Shown here piece after piece: positions 34,912 to 48,503 of a DNA stretch of 64,000 bases; positions within the stretch are counted from its first letter, which is position 1; each line of letters begins with the position of its first letter. Both the position numbers and the translations under genes were made by a program. The DNA lies in NCBI RefSeq assembly GCF_001431295.2, contig NZ_LKAJ02000001.1:1364001-1428000 (forward strand), written 5' to 3'. Source of the stretch: Candidatus Berkiella aquae. Its GTDB lineage: Bacteria > Pseudomonadota > Gammaproteobacteria > Berkiellales > Berkiellaceae. The notes beneath the pieces were generated by a model, which saw only the letters and a list, made by a program, of their open reading frames with translations, searched no databases and was not told where the DNA came from.

Positions 34912-36107
34912 TGAAAGCAATATTAAAAGGGTTTAGCGTCGTTGCAGTAAGCAGCCTTTTATTGCAAACGGTAGGGTGTGGTCAAAGCCCTGTCCGTAAC
35001 CCCTTTGCTGGGCGCCAAGAGCCTAAAGTAGGTGCATTACCTGAACTATCACAAGCAAGAATGGCGCCAGAAGCGAGCATTGCTTGGACCAATACGAGTC
35101 TGTCAAAACAGGAATACTTTACAAAGCTAAGGCCTTTTATTAGTGAGCAAACGCTTTATGGTGCCGATCACAGTGGTAAAGTTGTTGCTTTAGACATTCA
35201 AAATGGCAAAAAGCTATGGAGTGTTAATACCGGTAGAAAATGGATAGCGGGCCCAACACTTTGTAACAACCAATTATTGTTAACCACCAAAGATGCGATG
35301 GTTGTCGCACTGGATCCTAATAGTGGTCATACTTTGTGGGAGACGAAAGTGTCCAGTGAAGTATTAGCACCACCCAGTGGCGGAAAAGACATTGTGCTTG
35401 TGCATGCTATCGATGGTTCAGTCACTGCATTAGAAGCAAAAGCTGGAAAATCACTCTGGCGGGTAGATCAATCCTCCGTGCCTTCTTTAACGTTACGTTA
35501 CAGCAGTTCTCCTGTTGTCAATGGCAATACGGTATTGGTTGGTTTTGCCACCGGCAAATTACAAGCATTTGATATCAATAGTGGTTTAATGGAATGGGAA
35601 AGAAGCATTACACAGCCACGCGGTCGTTCCGAATTACAACGAATGGTCGATATTAGCGCCGATCCTATCATTGTTGGAAATACTGCATTTGCTATCAATT
35701 ATCAAGGAAAACTCGCGGCAGTGAATGTGCAATCAGGTAATTTATTATGGGAACGTGAGCTCTCATCTTATCAAAATATTGCAGCCGATCAACACTATGT
35801 TTATGTCACCGATACAAGCCATAATCTGTGGGCCATTGAACAAGAAACCGGTAAAACCTCTTGGAAACAAGATGCATTACATGATCGCTACATAACAGGC
35901 CCCGCTGTGGTAAAGGGGAATGTGGTGGTTGCTGACAGAGGCGGCTACTTACACTTTGTTGATAGTCGTGATGGGCATTTATTAAATCGTTTAAACGTTA
36001 AAGGCAAGTATTATCAAGAACCGGTTAGCCATGCGAATGGCGTTTGGGTTCATGCACAAAATGGTAAAATTGCCGCTGTTCAGTTAAAAGATGGGAGTAC
36101 GGGATGA
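34908..36107 (+). CDS. bamB: Outer membrane assembly lipoprotein BamB
   Basis: BamB is the beta-propeller lipoprotein of the BAM complex that inserts outer-membrane proteins. Signal peptide with lipobox TVGC (Cys24), then repeated PQQ-like blades with the pattern ALDxxxGKxLW (for example VVALDIQNGKKLW and LWAIEQETGKTSW). It has 399 residues (E. coli 392). It overlaps yfgM and der by 4 bp each. Confidence 0.96.
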   Translation: MMKAILKGFSVVAVSSLLLQTVGCGQSPVRNPFAGRQEPKVGALPELSQARMAPEASIAWTNTSLSKQEYFTKLRPFISEQTLYGADHSGKVVALDIQNGKKLWSVNTGRKWIAGPTLCNNQLLLTTKDAMVVALDPNSGHTLWETKVSSEVLAPPSGGKDIVLVHAIDGSVTALEAKAGKSLWRVDQSSVPSLTLRYSSSPVVNGNTVLVGFATGKLQAFDINSGLMEWERSITQPRGRSELQRMVDISADPIIVGNTAFAINYQGKLAAVNVQSGNLLWERELSSYQNIAADQHYVYVTDTSHNLWAIEQETGKTSWKQDALHDRYITGPAVVKGNVVVADRGGYLHFVDSRDGHLLNRLNVKGKYYQEPVSHANGVWVHAQNGKIAAVQLKDGSTG

Positions 36108-37540
36108 TACCGTTAATTGCTATTGTCGGGCGCCCCAACGTTGGGAAATCCACTTTATTCAATTGTTTAACGCAATCGCGTCAAGCCTTGGTGATGGACC
36201 AGCCTGGTGTTACTCGAGATAGACAATGTGGCCATGGTGAATGGAATGGTCAATCGTACTTGCTAGTTGATACTGGAGGTATTGGTGAAAATGATGATTC
36301 GCAAGATCTGATTGATAAAGCCGCGCATCAACAATCCTTGCAGGCATTGCAAGAAGCACACGTCATTATGTTTGTAGTTGATGCTCGTCAAGGATTTACG
36401 CCAGTTGATGCAGAACTCGCTAAAATATTGCGCAAACAATCAAAACCTGTTGTTTTAGTGATCAATAAAGTTGATGGTTTACAAATTGATGTCGCCAGTG
36501 CCGAATTTTATCGCAGTGGCTTTAAGCATCAAGTTGAAACTGCAGCGAGTCATAATCGGGGTATTCCTACATTAATAGAAACCGCTTTTTCATTAATTCC
36601 AGAAATGAGCGAAGAGTCTGAAATGGCTCCCGCATTGGAAGACGGGCCTAAGATTGCGATTATTGGCCGTCCGAATGTGGGGAAATCCACTTTAGTGAAT
36701 CGTTTATTGGGTGAAGAGCGCGTTATTGTTTGTGATAGACCGGGTACGACGCGAGATAGTATTTATGTCCCCTTAGAGCGAATGGGCAAACATTATACAT
36801 TAATCGATACCGCTGGCGTGCGTCGAAAAAGTACCATCACGGATACCTTAGAAAAATTCTCTGTGATCAAAACCTTCCAAGCTATCAAAGATGCGCATGT
36901 CGTTGTCATGGTATTTGATGCAAAATTAGGGTTAACCGATCAAGATCTAACCTTATTAGATTTTGCGATTCAGGAAGGTCGCGGTTTAATTATCTGCGCC
37001 AATAAATGGGATGGTTTACAAACCGAAGATAAAGAGCAAGTTAAAAAGCAATTAGTTTACCGTTTGAAATTTGCTCATTTTGCGCCACGTCATTTTATTT
37101 CTGCTTTACATGGTTCGGGTGTTGGTAATTTATTTCCATTGATTGATCAGGTTTTTGAAAGTGTTAATACTGAATTATCAACGACGGATTTATCAGATAT
37201 TTTACAAAGAGCGATTCGTTCCCATGAGCCGCCTTTAGTGAAAGGCCGTCGTATTAAATTACGATATGCGCATTGTGGGGGACACAACCCCTTAAAAGTG
37301 GTTATTCATGGTAATCAAACGGAAGAGCTGCCACAAAGTTACCAACGTTATCTAGCTAAGTTTTTTATGAAAACCCTGCGTTTAACAGGAACCCCTGTCA
37401 AAATTATTTGTAAAACCGGTGAAAATCCTTATCAGGGTAAACGTAATACGTTAACGCCAAGACAAATGAAAAAGCGTGAACGATTAATGGATTTTGTTAA
37501 AAAACAGGCAAAAAAGCGTAAAAGACGAGATAAAGCCTAA
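36104..37540 (+). CDS. der: Ribosome biogenesis GTPase Der (EngA)
   Basis: Der has two tandem GTPase domains and a KH-like domain and is required for 50S assembly. Walker A motifs GRPNVGKST occur at about residues 8-16 and 187-195, with NKVD and NKWD as the respective G4 motifs. The C-terminus is Lys/Arg-rich. It has 478 residues. It ends the operon. Confidence 0.97.
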   Translation: MIPLIAIVGRPNVGKSTLFNCLTQSRQALVMDQPGVTRDRQCGHGEWNGQSYLLVDTGGIGENDDSQDLIDKAAHQQSLQALQEAHVIMFVVDARQGFTPVDAELAKILRKQSKPVVLVINKVDGLQIDVASAEFYRSGFKHQVETAASHNRGIPTLIETAFSLIPEMSEESEMAPALEDGPKIAIIGRPNVGKSTLVNRLLGEERVIVCDRPGTTRDSIYVPLERMGKHYTLIDTAGVRRKSTITDTLEKFSVIKTFQAIKDAHVVVMVFDAKLGLTDQDLTLLDFAIQEGRGLIICANKWDGLQTEDKEQVKKQLVYRLKFAHFAPRHFISALHGSGVGNLFPLIDQVFESVNTELSTTDLSDILQRAIRSHEPPLVKGRRIKLRYAHCGGHNPLKVVIHGNQTEELPQSYQRYLAKFFMKTLRLTGTPVKIICKTGENPYQGKRNTLTPRQMKKRERLMDFVKKQAKKRKRRDKA

Positions 37541-37550
37541 TATAATAAGC

Positions 37551-37592
37551 CACCCGATGTTTGGATTATTACGAACATTCAAACATTGGGTG
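37551..37592 (+). terminator. Hairpin after the hisS-der operon
   Basis: CACCCGATGTTTG pairs with CAAACATTGGGTG (one G-T pair) around a 16-nt loop, 10 bp after the der stop. Confidence 0.5.
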
Positions 37593-37605
37593 TTAAATAC
37601 CTTAC

Positions 37606-37633
37606 TTGCAAATCATTACAATTTAGTTATGAT
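37606..37633 (+). promoter_or_regulatory. Candidate promoter of the kinase gene
   Basis: TTGCAA (37606-37611) and TATGAT (37628-37633) are spaced by 16 bp, 38 bp before the kinase ATG. It follows the der terminator, so the kinase is likely transcribed on its own. Confidence 0.35.
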
Positions 37634-37671
37634 GTCTACTATTTACCTTTTAAAGAAGAAGTAGGCATAAA

Positions 37672-39696
37672 ATGCAAACTGGCCCGAAAAATACTCCTAA
37701 TTCAGTCATCCCTCTTGAGTATATCCCCGAAATTTTCAGAAAAATCTCCAAAAAATTAAAACTCCTACAAAAAGAATTAAAAGATGCATTTGAATTTCCC
37801 GCTTTTTTATCTATTGAACATGAAGAAAAAACCTGGCAGATCATGTTAGCAAGAAAAGAAGGTGTATCAGGCAAAAAAGTTAAAAAATCGGACTTTGATT
37901 ATTATGCGATTGATGATAGCCAATCTTTAGGGAAGGGCTCACAAGGGGAAGTGTTAGTCGCTGAAAATATTGAAACACAAGTATTTGCGGCAGTGAAGGT
38001 ACAAAGAAATAATTCTCCCTCATTTACAGATGATTTAGCGATTGAAAGACGTAATTTAGCCATGCGCCAACGTCTATTAGCAACTGCCGAAGTCATTGAT
38101 GCTGATTTTGTGCCTGATCAAAATCCGGATGTTGCTGAAGCGCAGCAGATGAAAGCAACGACCTACTATACCTTAATGCCCTATTGCCCAGGACAAAATC
38201 TGATTGATTATTTATATGTGCTGGATGCCGCTCATAAAAAAAATTCACCCGCTTATTTTGCCCAAAAGAAACCGGTTGATATTTTAGTGGCCACTCGAAT
38301 GATCATGGGGGCCATTGCTGAAGTCATTGATTTACATATGGGTGGGTTGCTACATCGAGATATTAAATCTGATAATTTTGTGATTAAAAGTAATGCCTAT
38401 CAACCTTTTAGTTCATTAACCTTAATTGACTTAGGGACAGCGATATTACGAGGAACTGAAAAAAGAAAAGAAGATGCCAGCACCTTTGGTTATTTTCCAC
38501 CAGAATATTTAGTGGATGTTGGAGACAGACCTGATTGGGATGAGAATTGCGATATTTGGCAATTAGGAATGGTTATTGCTGAAATATTAACGAGTGAAAA
38601 TTATCAGGCAGCATTAAAAGCTGACATGAAAGAGCAGAAAGCGACCAGTGTTAAAAAACATTTAACCTTAGAACAAATACATAACTTGATGCCAGATATT
38701 TTTGCAAAATCTAAACCACAGTCAGAAATAAAAACGGGTAAAAAAGAAGAAAAACATCAAGATCCTGCACAGGCATTAAGGAAACTATTAATCACTTATG
38801 TCCATGAATTAATGAACGAAGATAGAGATAGCAGGCCCAAACTCGCAAGATTGCAAGCAATGCAAAGTGCTCTTCGTGCAGAATATTTGCGAGTCGATGC
38901 CTTGTTGCTTGCCGCTGATCCAAGTTATCGATATCAAATGTTTAAACGGCAAAAAACCTTGTTAAATTTGCAACCTAATACCAATGCAAGTTCTAGTGCA
39001 CCCCTGCCTCTTTTAAATGATGACGCGATGATAATCCCGACCAAAACGCATTCTGTATCGATAGAAGAGCCTGACGTTTCTGAGGAAAAGAAGCCTTCAA
39101 AAAGAAGCTCTCTTTTCCCGCGCAGAAAATCATTGGGACGTCTTGATAATAAAATAGAGTCAACGTCGGCGCAGATGGAAGATAAAAAAGAAGAAATGCC
39201 TACGGATATTGTTAAACGGGCACGCAGCAGCAGCTCTTCAGCAAAAGTTCACAAAAAATCACAGCAAGTGACAAACGTGCTTGCGACTGCCACCTTGGAT
39301 GAGGCTTCTCTGACAGCGACCATTGCGAGTCTTTCATTGGATGAATCTTCTACGCAAAAGACACCGTTAACTGAATTGACTGAAAGGTTAGAAAGAGAGA
39401 AGGTTTTCTTGGGATTATTATCTAGCCAATTGAGCACAACAGTGTCGACTGAGGGAGATCAACCCCTTAAAGTGGCTTCGGATACCAATGCTAGAACCTG
39501 CCTCTTTTTAGTTAAAACCCTAGAAGGGGTTATTAATGAAAAAGATGCTCACCTGCAGCAGTCCAAAATTGATTCCTTAATGAAATTAACGGGACGTTGG
39601 AAAGCAACGAAAATTGTTGAGTTAAACCAAGAGGTTGATACGATCAAAACAGCCTTAAACGCCTATGTTCAAAAAAGAGCCTCTTCTTCTCTTTAA
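37672..39696 (+). CDS. Eukaryotic-like serine/threonine protein kinase
   Basis: A 674-residue protein with a full Hanks-type kinase domain: glycine loop GKGSQGEV (87-94), Lys109 in AAVKV, catalytic loop HRDIKSDN (His228, Asp230, Asn235), Asp253 in DLGT instead of DFG, then PPEYL and DENCDIWQLGMV. The domain is preceded by about 80 residues and followed, after about 420, by a long Ser/Lys-rich tail and a helical C-terminus. There is no membrane segment, unlike most bacterial PknB-type receptors. A cytosolic or exported kinase such as the Legionella LegK proteins is the closest analogy. Its stop overlaps the convergent xseA stop by 4 bp. Confidence 0.88.
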   Translation: MQTGPKNTPNSVIPLEYIPEIFRKISKKLKLLQKELKDAFEFPAFLSIEHEEKTWQIMLARKEGVSGKKVKKSDFDYYAIDDSQSLGKGSQGEVLVAENIETQVFAAVKVQRNNSPSFTDDLAIERRNLAMRQRLLATAEVIDADFVPDQNPDVAEAQQMKATTYYTLMPYCPGQNLIDYLYVLDAAHKKNSPAYFAQKKPVDILVATRMIMGAIAEVIDLHMGGLLHRDIKSDNFVIKSNAYQPFSSLTLIDLGTAILRGTEKRKEDASTFGYFPPEYLVDVGDRPDWDENCDIWQLGMVIAEILTSENYQAALKADMKEQKATSVKKHLTLEQIHNLMPDIFAKSKPQSEIKTGKKEEKHQDPAQALRKLLITYVHELMNEDRDSRPKLARLQAMQSALRAEYLRVDALLLAADPSYRYQMFKRQKTLLNLQPNTNASSSAPLPLLNDDAMIIPTKTHSVSIEEPDVSEEKKPSKRSSLFPRRKSLGRLDNKIESTSAQMEDKKEEMPTDIVKRARSSSSSAKVHKKSQQVTNVLATATLDEASLTATIASLSLDESSTQKTPLTELTERLEREKVFLGLLSSQLSTTVSTEGDQPLKVASDTNARTCLFLVKTLEGVINEKDAHLQQSKIDSLMKLTGRWKATKIVELNQEVDTIKTALNAYVQKRASSSL

Positions 39697-40916
39697 CGGT
39701 TAGGCATTATTTCCTTAACAATGCTAGTAAATTCACCTTGGCCGAGTTTGGTTTTGACCACTTGGCCCACGGTGAGCTCTTTCACATCTTGGATAACATG
39801 TTGACTATCAACGGCTGTCACAATCGCATAACCACGACTCAGTGTGCCTAATGGACTGACACTATTTAAATGTGCTCCCATACTGGCCAGTCGTTGCTGG
39901 TTAAGTTGTAAGGTATTTTGCATAAAAACTTGCATTCTGGCTTGTAGATGCTGGGTGCGCAAAATGGCTTGCTGCAAGCGTTGCCCTGGATGCAGTAATT
40001 GCTTTTCAAGACTGTCGAGCTTTAGTGCATAATGTTGCAATAGTCGTTGGCAGGCTTGTACGAGTCGAATGCGTTTTTGTTCAAACACCCTAAAGAGATC
40101 TTGACTATCAGGTGTTGCGGTTTCTGCTGCAACGGATGGCGTAGGGGCTCTAACATCTGCGACAAAATCGGCAATGGTAAAATCGACTTCATGACCAATG
40201 CCGCTGATAATCGGGATTTGACTTGCAAAAATGGCCTCGGCCACGATTTCTTCATTAAAACACCAGAGATCTTCTAAAGAGCCGCCCCCTCGCGCTAAGA
40301 TAAGGACATCCGCATGGCTTTCGCTGTTGGCTTTGGTGATGGCATTAACGATATCTTTAGCTGCCGTTTTTCCTTGGACACTGGTGTGATACAGCTTAAT
40401 AGGGGCAATGGGGTAGCGCCGTTTTAAAACCGCTAAAATATCTTGAAGCGCAGCTGCGGTTTTCGAGGTAATAATCCCAATACATTGAGGAAAACGTGGC
40501 AGTGCTTTCTTATGTTCTAGTGAGAAAAAACCTGCGGCTTGGAGTTTTGCTTTTAGGGCAAGATAAGCTTGTTGAAGTACCCCTTCACCGGCTTCTTCCA
40601 TCGTCATCACGGTGAGTTGATAAGAACCGCCTTGTTCATAAAGGGTAACATTTGCCCGTAAGACAACCTCAAGCCCATCTTTGGGTTTGAAAGCGAGCGA
40701 TCGAGTTTGGCCTCGAAACATCACACAGCGGATCTGTGCATGTTCATCTTTTAAGGTGAAATATAAATGTCCAGAGTGGTGAGGTTTTACGCCAGAAAGC
40801 TCCCCCTTAACCCAAAGTGTACCAAAGTTGGTCTCTAAAACAGTACGAGTGGCTTGGTTTAGCTGCTGAACTGTTAAGATGGTTTTTTCTTCTTTTACAT
40901 CCATCGATGTCAACAT
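39693..40916 (-). CDS. xseA: Exodeoxyribonuclease VII large subunit
   Basis: XseA with XseB degrades single-stranded DNA from both ends. The protein begins with the OB-fold (LWVKGELSGVKPHHSGHLYFTLKD) and carries the catalytic region ADVLILARGGGSLEDLWCFNEE and ISGIGHEVDFTIADFVADVRAPTPSVAAE, then a coiled-coil C-terminus. The length of 407 is shorter than E. coli's 456, mainly in the coiled coil. ATG 40916 is chosen with AAAGG upstream; ATG 40904 is an alternative. xseB is not adjacent. Confidence 0.95.
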   Translation of the reverse strand: MLTSMDVKEEKTILTVQQLNQATRTVLETNFGTLWVKGELSGVKPHHSGHLYFTLKDEHAQIRCVMFRGQTRSLAFKPKDGLEVVLRANVTLYEQGGSYQLTVMTMEEAGEGVLQQAYLALKAKLQAAGFFSLEHKKALPRFPQCIGIITSKTAAALQDILAVLKRRYPIAPIKLYHTSVQGKTAAKDIVNAITKANSESHADVLILARGGGSLEDLWCFNEEIVAEAIFASQIPIISGIGHEVDFTIADFVADVRAPTPSVAAETATPDSQDLFRVFEQKRIRLVQACQRLLQHYALKLDSLEKQLLHPGQRLQQAILRTQHLQARMQVFMQNTLQLNQQRLASMGAHLNSVSPLGTLSRGYAIVTAVDSQHVIQDVKELTVGQVVKTKLGQGEFTSIVKEIMPNR

Positions 40917-40976
40917 GTAAGACCTTTATTTTTAAGCGAAAAACAGTTAAAATGTGGCGATTATTTTTTTACGTGA

Positions 40977-42458
<1,482 letters not shown>

Positions 42459-42469
42459 CGCAGGTCCCG

Positions 42470-44014
42470 ATGAATAAAATACTGATTTTAGATTTTGGTT
42501 CACAATATACACAGCTCATTGCCAGACGTATCCGCGAAGCGGGCGTCTATTGTGAAATTCACCCTTTTGATATGTCAGCAGAGAAAGTGAGTGAGTTTGC
42601 GCCTGCGGGAATTATTTTATCGGGTGGGCCAGAATCTGTTCATCTTGAGAATACACCGCGTATCTCTAACATTGTTTTTGATCTCAAATGCCCATTACTC
42701 GGGATATGCTACGGCATGCAAGCAATGGCACACCAACTCGGTGGCAAAGTAGCAGCTTCAGGGAAAAGAGAATATGGCCATGCGCAGCTGACGCTTCAAT
42801 CACCCATCAGCAAGCTATTTGAAAAAATAGGTGAAAAATCACAATTTGCGGTTTGGATGAGTCATGGTGATAAAGTCGTCGAATTACCCGCGGGTTTTGC
42901 GGTAATCGCCTCAAGTGACAATGCGCCTATTGCGGCGATGGCTGATGAAACACGTCGTTATTATGGGATTCAATTCCATCCAGAAGTAACCCATTCTGAG
43001 TATGGACAAGCCATGATAGAACGATTTGTCTTAGATATTTGTGGTGCGAAGCCAGAATGGACGCCTGTGAATATCGTTCCTAAGCTTGAACAAGCTGTGC
43101 GTGAACAAGTTGGCAATGATGAAGTCTTATTAGGTTTGTCAGGCGGTGTTGATTCATCGGTTGTTGCCGCATTATTGCATCGTGCAATTGGTGACAAACT
43201 CACTTGCGTGTTTGTAGACAATGGCTTGCTACGATTAAATGAAGCCTCTCAAGTGATGGCTACCTTCGCTGAACATATGGGCATTAAAGTTATCAAAGTT
43301 GATGCCAAAGAAGTTTTTTATGAAGCGCTAAAAGGCATTGCCGATCCCGAAGCAAAGCGTAAAGTCATTGGTAAAACCTTTATTGAAATATTCGATCGTG
43401 AAGCGCAACGTTTACCGAATGTAAAATGGTTAGCCCAAGGTACGATTTATCCCGATGTTATTGAATCAGCGGGCGCGCACACGGGTAAAGCACATGTGAT
43501 CAAATCTCACCACAATGTGGGTGGTTTGCCCGAAAAAATGAATTTAAAACTTTGTGAACCCTTACGTCTGTTATTTAAAGATGAAGTTCGCAAAATAGGA
43601 ATAGCCTTAGGCTTGCCTGAAAAAATGGTTTATCGCCATCCCTTCCCAGGGCCAGGCTTGGGTGTGCGCATATTAGGCGAAGTCAAAGAATCTTATGCGG
43701 ATTTATTGCGCCAAGCCGATGCCATTTTTATCGAATGTTTACATCAATTTAATTACTATCACAAAGTGAGCCAAGCTTTTGCGGTCTTTTTACCGGTAAA
43801 AGCGGTTGGCGTGATGGGAGATGCTAGAAGTTATGAATACGTGGTTGCACTAAGAGCTGTCGAAACCACCGACTTTATGACCGCGCGTTGGGCAGAATTA
43901 CCTTATGAATTGTTAGGGCTAGCCTCTAGCCGCATTATTAATGAAATTCCCGGTATTGCCCGTGTTACCTATGACATTTCAAGTAAGCCTCCAGCTACCA
44001 TCGAGTGGGAATAA
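42470..44014 (+). CDS. guaA: GMP synthase (glutamine-hydrolysing)
   Basis: GuaA converts XMP to GMP. The N-terminal glutaminase domain has nucleophile Cys80 in GICYGMQ and the HPE motif in FHPEVTHS. The ATP-pyrophosphatase P-loop SGGVDSS follows and the C-terminal dimerisation domain ends KPPATIEWE. It has 514 residues. It follows guaB in one operon. Confidence 0.98.
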   Translation: MNKILILDFGSQYTQLIARRIREAGVYCEIHPFDMSAEKVSEFAPAGIILSGGPESVHLENTPRISNIVFDLKCPLLGICYGMQAMAHQLGGKVAASGKREYGHAQLTLQSPISKLFEKIGEKSQFAVWMSHGDKVVELPAGFAVIASSDNAPIAAMADETRRYYGIQFHPEVTHSEYGQAMIERFVLDICGAKPEWTPVNIVPKLEQAVREQVGNDEVLLGLSGGVDSSVVAALLHRAIGDKLTCVFVDNGLLRLNEASQVMATFAEHMGIKVIKVDAKEVFYEALKGIADPEAKRKVIGKTFIEIFDREAQRLPNVKWLAQGTIYPDVIESAGAHTGKAHVIKSHHNVGGLPEKMNLKLCEPLRLLFKDEVRKIGIALGLPEKMVYRHPFPGPGLGVRILGEVKESYADLLRQADAIFIECLHQFNYYHKVSQAFAVFLPVKAVGVMGDARSYEYVVALRAVETTDFMTARWAELPYELLGLASSRIINEIPGIARVTYDISSKPPATIEWE

Positions 44015-44019
44015 CATTT

Positions 44020-44113
44020 GCGGCGCCTTTTATTCTGCAATGTTGTTGTCATCACAAATCACAATCCTCATGTACTTTATGTACATTCCGGGTGTGATTT
44101 GCTCGACGCCTAG
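44020..44113. repeat. Dispersed palindromic repeat, copy 1
   Basis: An imperfect palindrome: CAAATCACA (44055-44063) pairs with TGTGATTTG (44093-44101), and ATGTAC/GTACAT forms the apical stem. It shares GTTGTTG, TCATGTA, a T-rich loop, ACA(T/C)TCC and GCTCG-x-CGCCTAG with a second copy at about 62056-62146. It may also end the guaBA transcript. Confidence 0.6.
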
Positions 44114-44157
44114 TTGCAAAAAAAATGCTTGCAAATTTGCATGGCATAATATGATGA

Positions 44158-44631
<474 letters not shown>

Positions 44632-44641
44632 GAAACCTAAG

Positions 44642-47600
44642 ATGCAAAGACTCATTGGTCAAGACTTCCATTCTGATTTTAGACTTGCGCAATTGTTTGA
44701 AAAATTGCAACACATTCTTCCAAGATTACAGCATTTAAACGCCAAGACAGAATATTTTATAACCGCTCAAGGTGAATTAACATCCGACATGATACAACGC
44801 TTATGTGAGGTGTTGGATGCAAAAAACGATCATGAGGCATCGGCATCCGGCGCAAGTTTATGGGTGATCCCACGCTTGGGGACCCAATCACCTTGGGGCA
44901 GCAAAGCCGTTGATATTATGCATCATGCGGGGTTAGATAACATTGTGCGCTTAGAGCGTGCTTGCGTTTATCATCTCAGCTTTTCTGACAATTTATCGCT
45001 TAATCCACATGAATACGCCACGATCTTGCCCCATTTATACGATCGCATGACAGAATCGGTGGTGACCGCATGGCAAGATGTCAAAGCGTTATTTGTAGAG
45101 CAAAAGCCTGCACCCATGCAGCTTGTCCCTCTTTTAACGGAAGGAAAACAAGCACTAGAACAAGCTAATCAGGTATTAGGCCTTGCATTATCAGCAGATG
45201 AAATGGATTATTTATTTGAAGCGTATACGACGCAAAAGCGTAATCCTACCGATGTTGAACTGATGATGTTTGCTCAGGCCAATTCAGAACATTGTCGACA
45301 TAAAATATTTAAAGCACAATTTGAAATTGACCAGGTTTCTCAGCCAGATTCATTATTTGGCATGATTAAAAATACCTATCAACATAATTCAAAAGGTGTT
45401 TTATCTGCTTATCATGATAATGCCGCTGTGGTTGAAGGATATGGAAAAGAACGATTTTATTGTGATACCCAAGATAAAACCTATCGTTTTCATGAACAAG
45501 ACGTCCACTTTTTAATTAAGGTCGAAACCCATAATCATCCGACAGCAATCGAACCGTTTGCAGGGGCAGGTACTGGGATGGGGGGCGAAATCCGTGATGA
45601 AGGGGCCACAGGGCGTGGTGCTAAACCTAAAGCCGGTTTATGCGGGTTTACCGTTTCCAATCTGCGTATACCGAATTTGCCACAACCTTGGGAAGGGAAG
45701 GCTTTTTATCCTGATAGAATTGTGAATGCTTGCGAAATTATGTTGAAAGGACCGATTGGTGGTGCCGCATTTAATAATGAATTTGGTCGTCCTAATCTAA
45801 CCGGTTACTTTCGTACGTTTGAGCAACCTTTAGCTTCTGATAAGACTTACTATGCAAGGGGATATCACAAGCCTATTATGATTGCAGGTGGTTTAGGCAA
45901 TATTCAAGAAAAACATGTTACAAAGCTTCCCATTCCTGATAAATCCCTTGTGATTGTCTTGGGTGGGCCTGCGATGAAAATTGGTTTAGGTGGCGGTGCC
46001 GCTTCTTCCTTGGCGCAAGGTGCAAGTGATGAACAGCTCGATTTTGCTTCCGTGCAGCGGCAAAATCCAGAGATGCAACGCCGAGCACAACAAGTGATTG
46101 ATGCGTGTGTTGCCAGCGAAAATAATCCCATTATTTCCATTCATGATGTAGGCGCTGGCGGATTAGCCAATGCTATTCCAGAATTAGTGCATGATGCCGG
46201 GAAGGGCGCAGCGCTTGCACTGCGTCATATTCCCAATGCTGAATTAGGGATGTCGCCCTTAGAAATATGGTGTAATGAATCACAAGAGCGTTATGTGCTT
46301 GCGATTCATGCTGATAAATTGGCAGAGTTTGATAGTTTTGCGAAACGCGAGCGTTGTCCTTATGCGGTATTAGGGCAAGCAACCGACAAGCCACATCTAT
46401 TATTAGAGGATAGCTTACATAAAAATAACCCTATTGATATTCCACAATCATTACTTTTTGGTAATGCACCGCAACTACATAAGAAAGTAAAAAAGCAGCC
46501 TAAATCACAAAGTCTCATTAACACAGACAGTTTATCACTCGATGAAACCATCTCTCGGATATTACAAGTACCCGCAGTTGCTGATAAATCCTTTTTAATC
46601 ACTATTGGTGACAGAACAGTGACAGGGCTTGTGGCTCGCGATCAAATGGTAGGTCCTTGGCAAGTTCCGGTTGCCGATTGTGCGGTCACGGCGACAGGTT
46701 ATACAACGTTTACGGGTGAGGCGATGAGCATGGGTGAAAGACCACTTATTGCGCTCAGCTCTCCGAGTGCTTCGGCTAAAATGGCAGTAGCAGAAGCGGT
46801 TCTTAATATTTTAGCAAGTGATGTGAAAGCACTCAGTGATATCCGTCTATCTTGCAATTGGATGGCTGCCGCAGGAAATGGCAGTGAAGAAGCGGATTTG
46901 TATGAAGCGGTTCAAGCGGTTGGCAAAGAATTATGCCCTGCTTGGAATATCACGGTTCCTGTGGGCAAAGATTCCCTTTCCATGCGAAGTGTTTGGCAAG
47001 ATGAAAGGGGACAATATGAAGTTGTTTCCCCAGTGACTTTAGTCGTTAGTGCCTTTGCTCCGGTTAATGATATTCGCAAGACAGTCACACCTTTATTAGT
47101 ATCAGACATAGATTCTGTTTTAGTCTTAGTCGATTTAGCACAAGGTAAGCAGCGTTTAGGCGGCAGTATTTACGCTCAAATCACGAATCAGATAGCTGGA
47201 ATGGCCCCTGATGTTGATGAAAAAATAATGCCTACTTTCGTTAAGGTCCTTAATCAGTTAAAAGCGCAAGAACTGGTTCTTGCTTACCACGACAGGAGCG
47301 ATGGTGGTTTATTCGTAACCTTATGTGAAATGGCTTTTGCAAGTCATGTGGGGTTAACTATCGATCTCTCAACCTATATCAATGATTGGTCGCAACATAT
47401 TAATGCACTCTTTAATGAAGAATTAGGGGTTATTTTGCAGATCCCGCAAGTTGCTTTACAAACGTGCAGAGAGTTGTTTGAAGCAGCAGGATTAGCGAAT
47501 ACATTACATGTGGTTGCAACCATCAATGGTGAGCAACCTATTTCAGTCGTCCATCAAGGTAAAGTGCATTGGATGAAAGAGCGTAAAGCATTACATGCGC

Positions 47601-48499
47601 TATGGTCGAAAACCAGCGCAGCCTTGGAAGAAATGCGTGACAATCCTGCAACGGCAAAACAAAATTATGAACGCATTGTTGAAGATAATGATCCCGGTTT
47701 TTTTGTCAAATTGCCTGAAGTTTTACCGCAAGTTGTACACTTTAATCATACAAAACCTAAAGTGGCTATTTTACGCGAGCAAGGCGTTAATGGTCATCAA
47801 GAAATGGCAGCGGCTTTTACCTTAGCAGGTTTTGAAGCCATCGATGTGACGATGACGGATTTATTCGCGGGCTTATCTTTAAAAGATTTTCATGGCATTG
47901 CTGCTTGTGGCGGTTTTTCTTATGGTGACGTTTTAGGGGCGGGTATTGGCTGGGCAAAATCCATCCTTTATTCCCCTAAATTGAAAGAAGAATTCTCTCG
48001 CTTTTTCAGCCGCTCTGATACCTTTACCTTAGGGGTTTGTAATGGCTGCCAAATGTTATCTCAATTGAAAGAGCTGATCCCAGGTACAGCACATTGGCCC
48101 CAGATGAAGCGAAATCGTTCGCAACAATTTGAAGCAAGACTGAGTTTAGTTGAAATTTGTCAGTCACCATCCATACTATTAGAAGGGCTAGCTGGAATGA
48201 TTTTCCCTATAGCCGTGGCTCACGGCGAAGGCTATGCTGAAGGGGGGAGTCCTTTAACGAAAGTTGCAATGCGTTATGTGGATAATCATGGCGTTCCAAC
48301 CGAGCGTTTCCCATTTAATCCAAATGGGTCGCCAGGTGGAATAACCGGATTTACAAGTGATGATGGTAGGGCCACGATTATGATGCCACATCCTGAACGC
48401 GTGTTTAAAACATGGCAGCTTTCCTGGCACCCAAAAACCCAAGCTCAGGATACGCCCTGGATGTCACTTTTTGTGAATGCAAGGAATTGGTTGAAATAA
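44642..48499 (+). CDS. purL: Phosphoribosylformylglycinamidine synthase PurL (large, single-chain form)
   Basis: PurL makes FGAM from FGAR, glutamine and ATP in purine synthesis. The 1285-residue product is the gammaproteobacterial single-chain type (E. coli 1295): an N-terminal domain, two AIR-synthase-like halves ([31 protein letters not shown]) and a C-terminal glutaminase domain with [12 protein letters not shown] and nucleophile Cys in [12 protein letters not shown] lies before the ATG. It is 4 bp ahead of the malic enzyme gene. Confidence 0.98.
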   Translation: MQRLIGQDFHSDFRLAQLFEKLQHILPRLQHLNAKTEYFITAQGELTSDMIQRLCEVLDAKNDHEASASGASLWVIPRLGTQSPWGSKAVDIMHHAGLDNIVRLERACVYHLSFSDNLSLNPHEYATILPHLYDRMTESVVTAWQDVKALFVEQKPAPMQLVPLLTEGKQALEQANQVLGLALSADEMDYLFEAYTTQKRNPTDVELMMFAQANSEHCRHKIFKAQFEIDQVSQPDSLFGMIKNTYQHNSKGVLSAYHDNAAVVEGYGKERFYCDTQDKTYRFHEQDVHFLIKVETHNHPTAIEPFAGAGTGMGGEIRDEGATGRGAKPKAGLCGFTVSNLRIPNLPQPWEGKAFYPDRIVNACEIMLKGPIGGAAFNNEFGRPNLTGYFRTFEQPLASDKTYYARGYHKPIMIAGGLGNIQEKHVTKLPIPDKSLVIVLGGPAMKIGLGGGAASSLAQGASDEQLDFASVQRQNPEMQRRAQQVIDACVASENNPIISIHDVGAGGLANAIPELVHDAGKGAALALRHIPNAELGMSPLEIWCNESQERYVLAIHADKLAEFDSFAKRERCPYAVLGQATDKPHLLLEDSLHKNNPIDIPQSLLFGNAPQLHKKVKKQPKSQSLINTDSLSLDETISRILQVPAVADKSFLITIGDRTVTGLVARDQMVGPWQVPVADCAVTATGYTTFTGEAMSMGERPLIALSSPSASAKMAVAEAVLNILASDVKALSDIRLSCNWMAAAGNGSEEADLYEAVQAVGKELCPAWNITVPVGKDSLSMRSVWQDERGQYEVVSPVTLVVSAFAPVNDIRKTVTPLLVSDIDSVLVLVDLAQGKQRLGGSIYAQITNQIAGMAPDVDEKIMPTFVKVLNQLKAQELVLAYHDRSDGGLFVTLCEMAFASHVGLTIDLSTYINDWSQHINALFNEELGVILQIPQVALQTCRELFEAAGLANTLHVVATINGEQPISVVHQGKVHWMKERKALHALWSKTSAALEEMRDNPATAKQNYERIVEDNDPGFFVKLPEVLPQVVHFNHTKPKVAILREQGVNGHQEMAAAFTLAGFEAIDVTMTDLFAGLSLKDFHGIAACGGFSYGDVLGAGIGWAKSILYSPKLKEEFSRFFSRSDTFTLGVCNGCQMLSQLKELIPGTAHWPQMKRNRSQQFEARLSLVEICQSPSILLEGLAGMIFPIAVAHGEGYAEGGSPLTKVAMRYVDNHGVPTERFPFNPNGSPGGITGFTSDDGRATIMMPHPERVFKTWQLSWHPKTQAQDTPWMSLFVNARNWLK

Positions 48500-48503
48500 A
48501 CTT

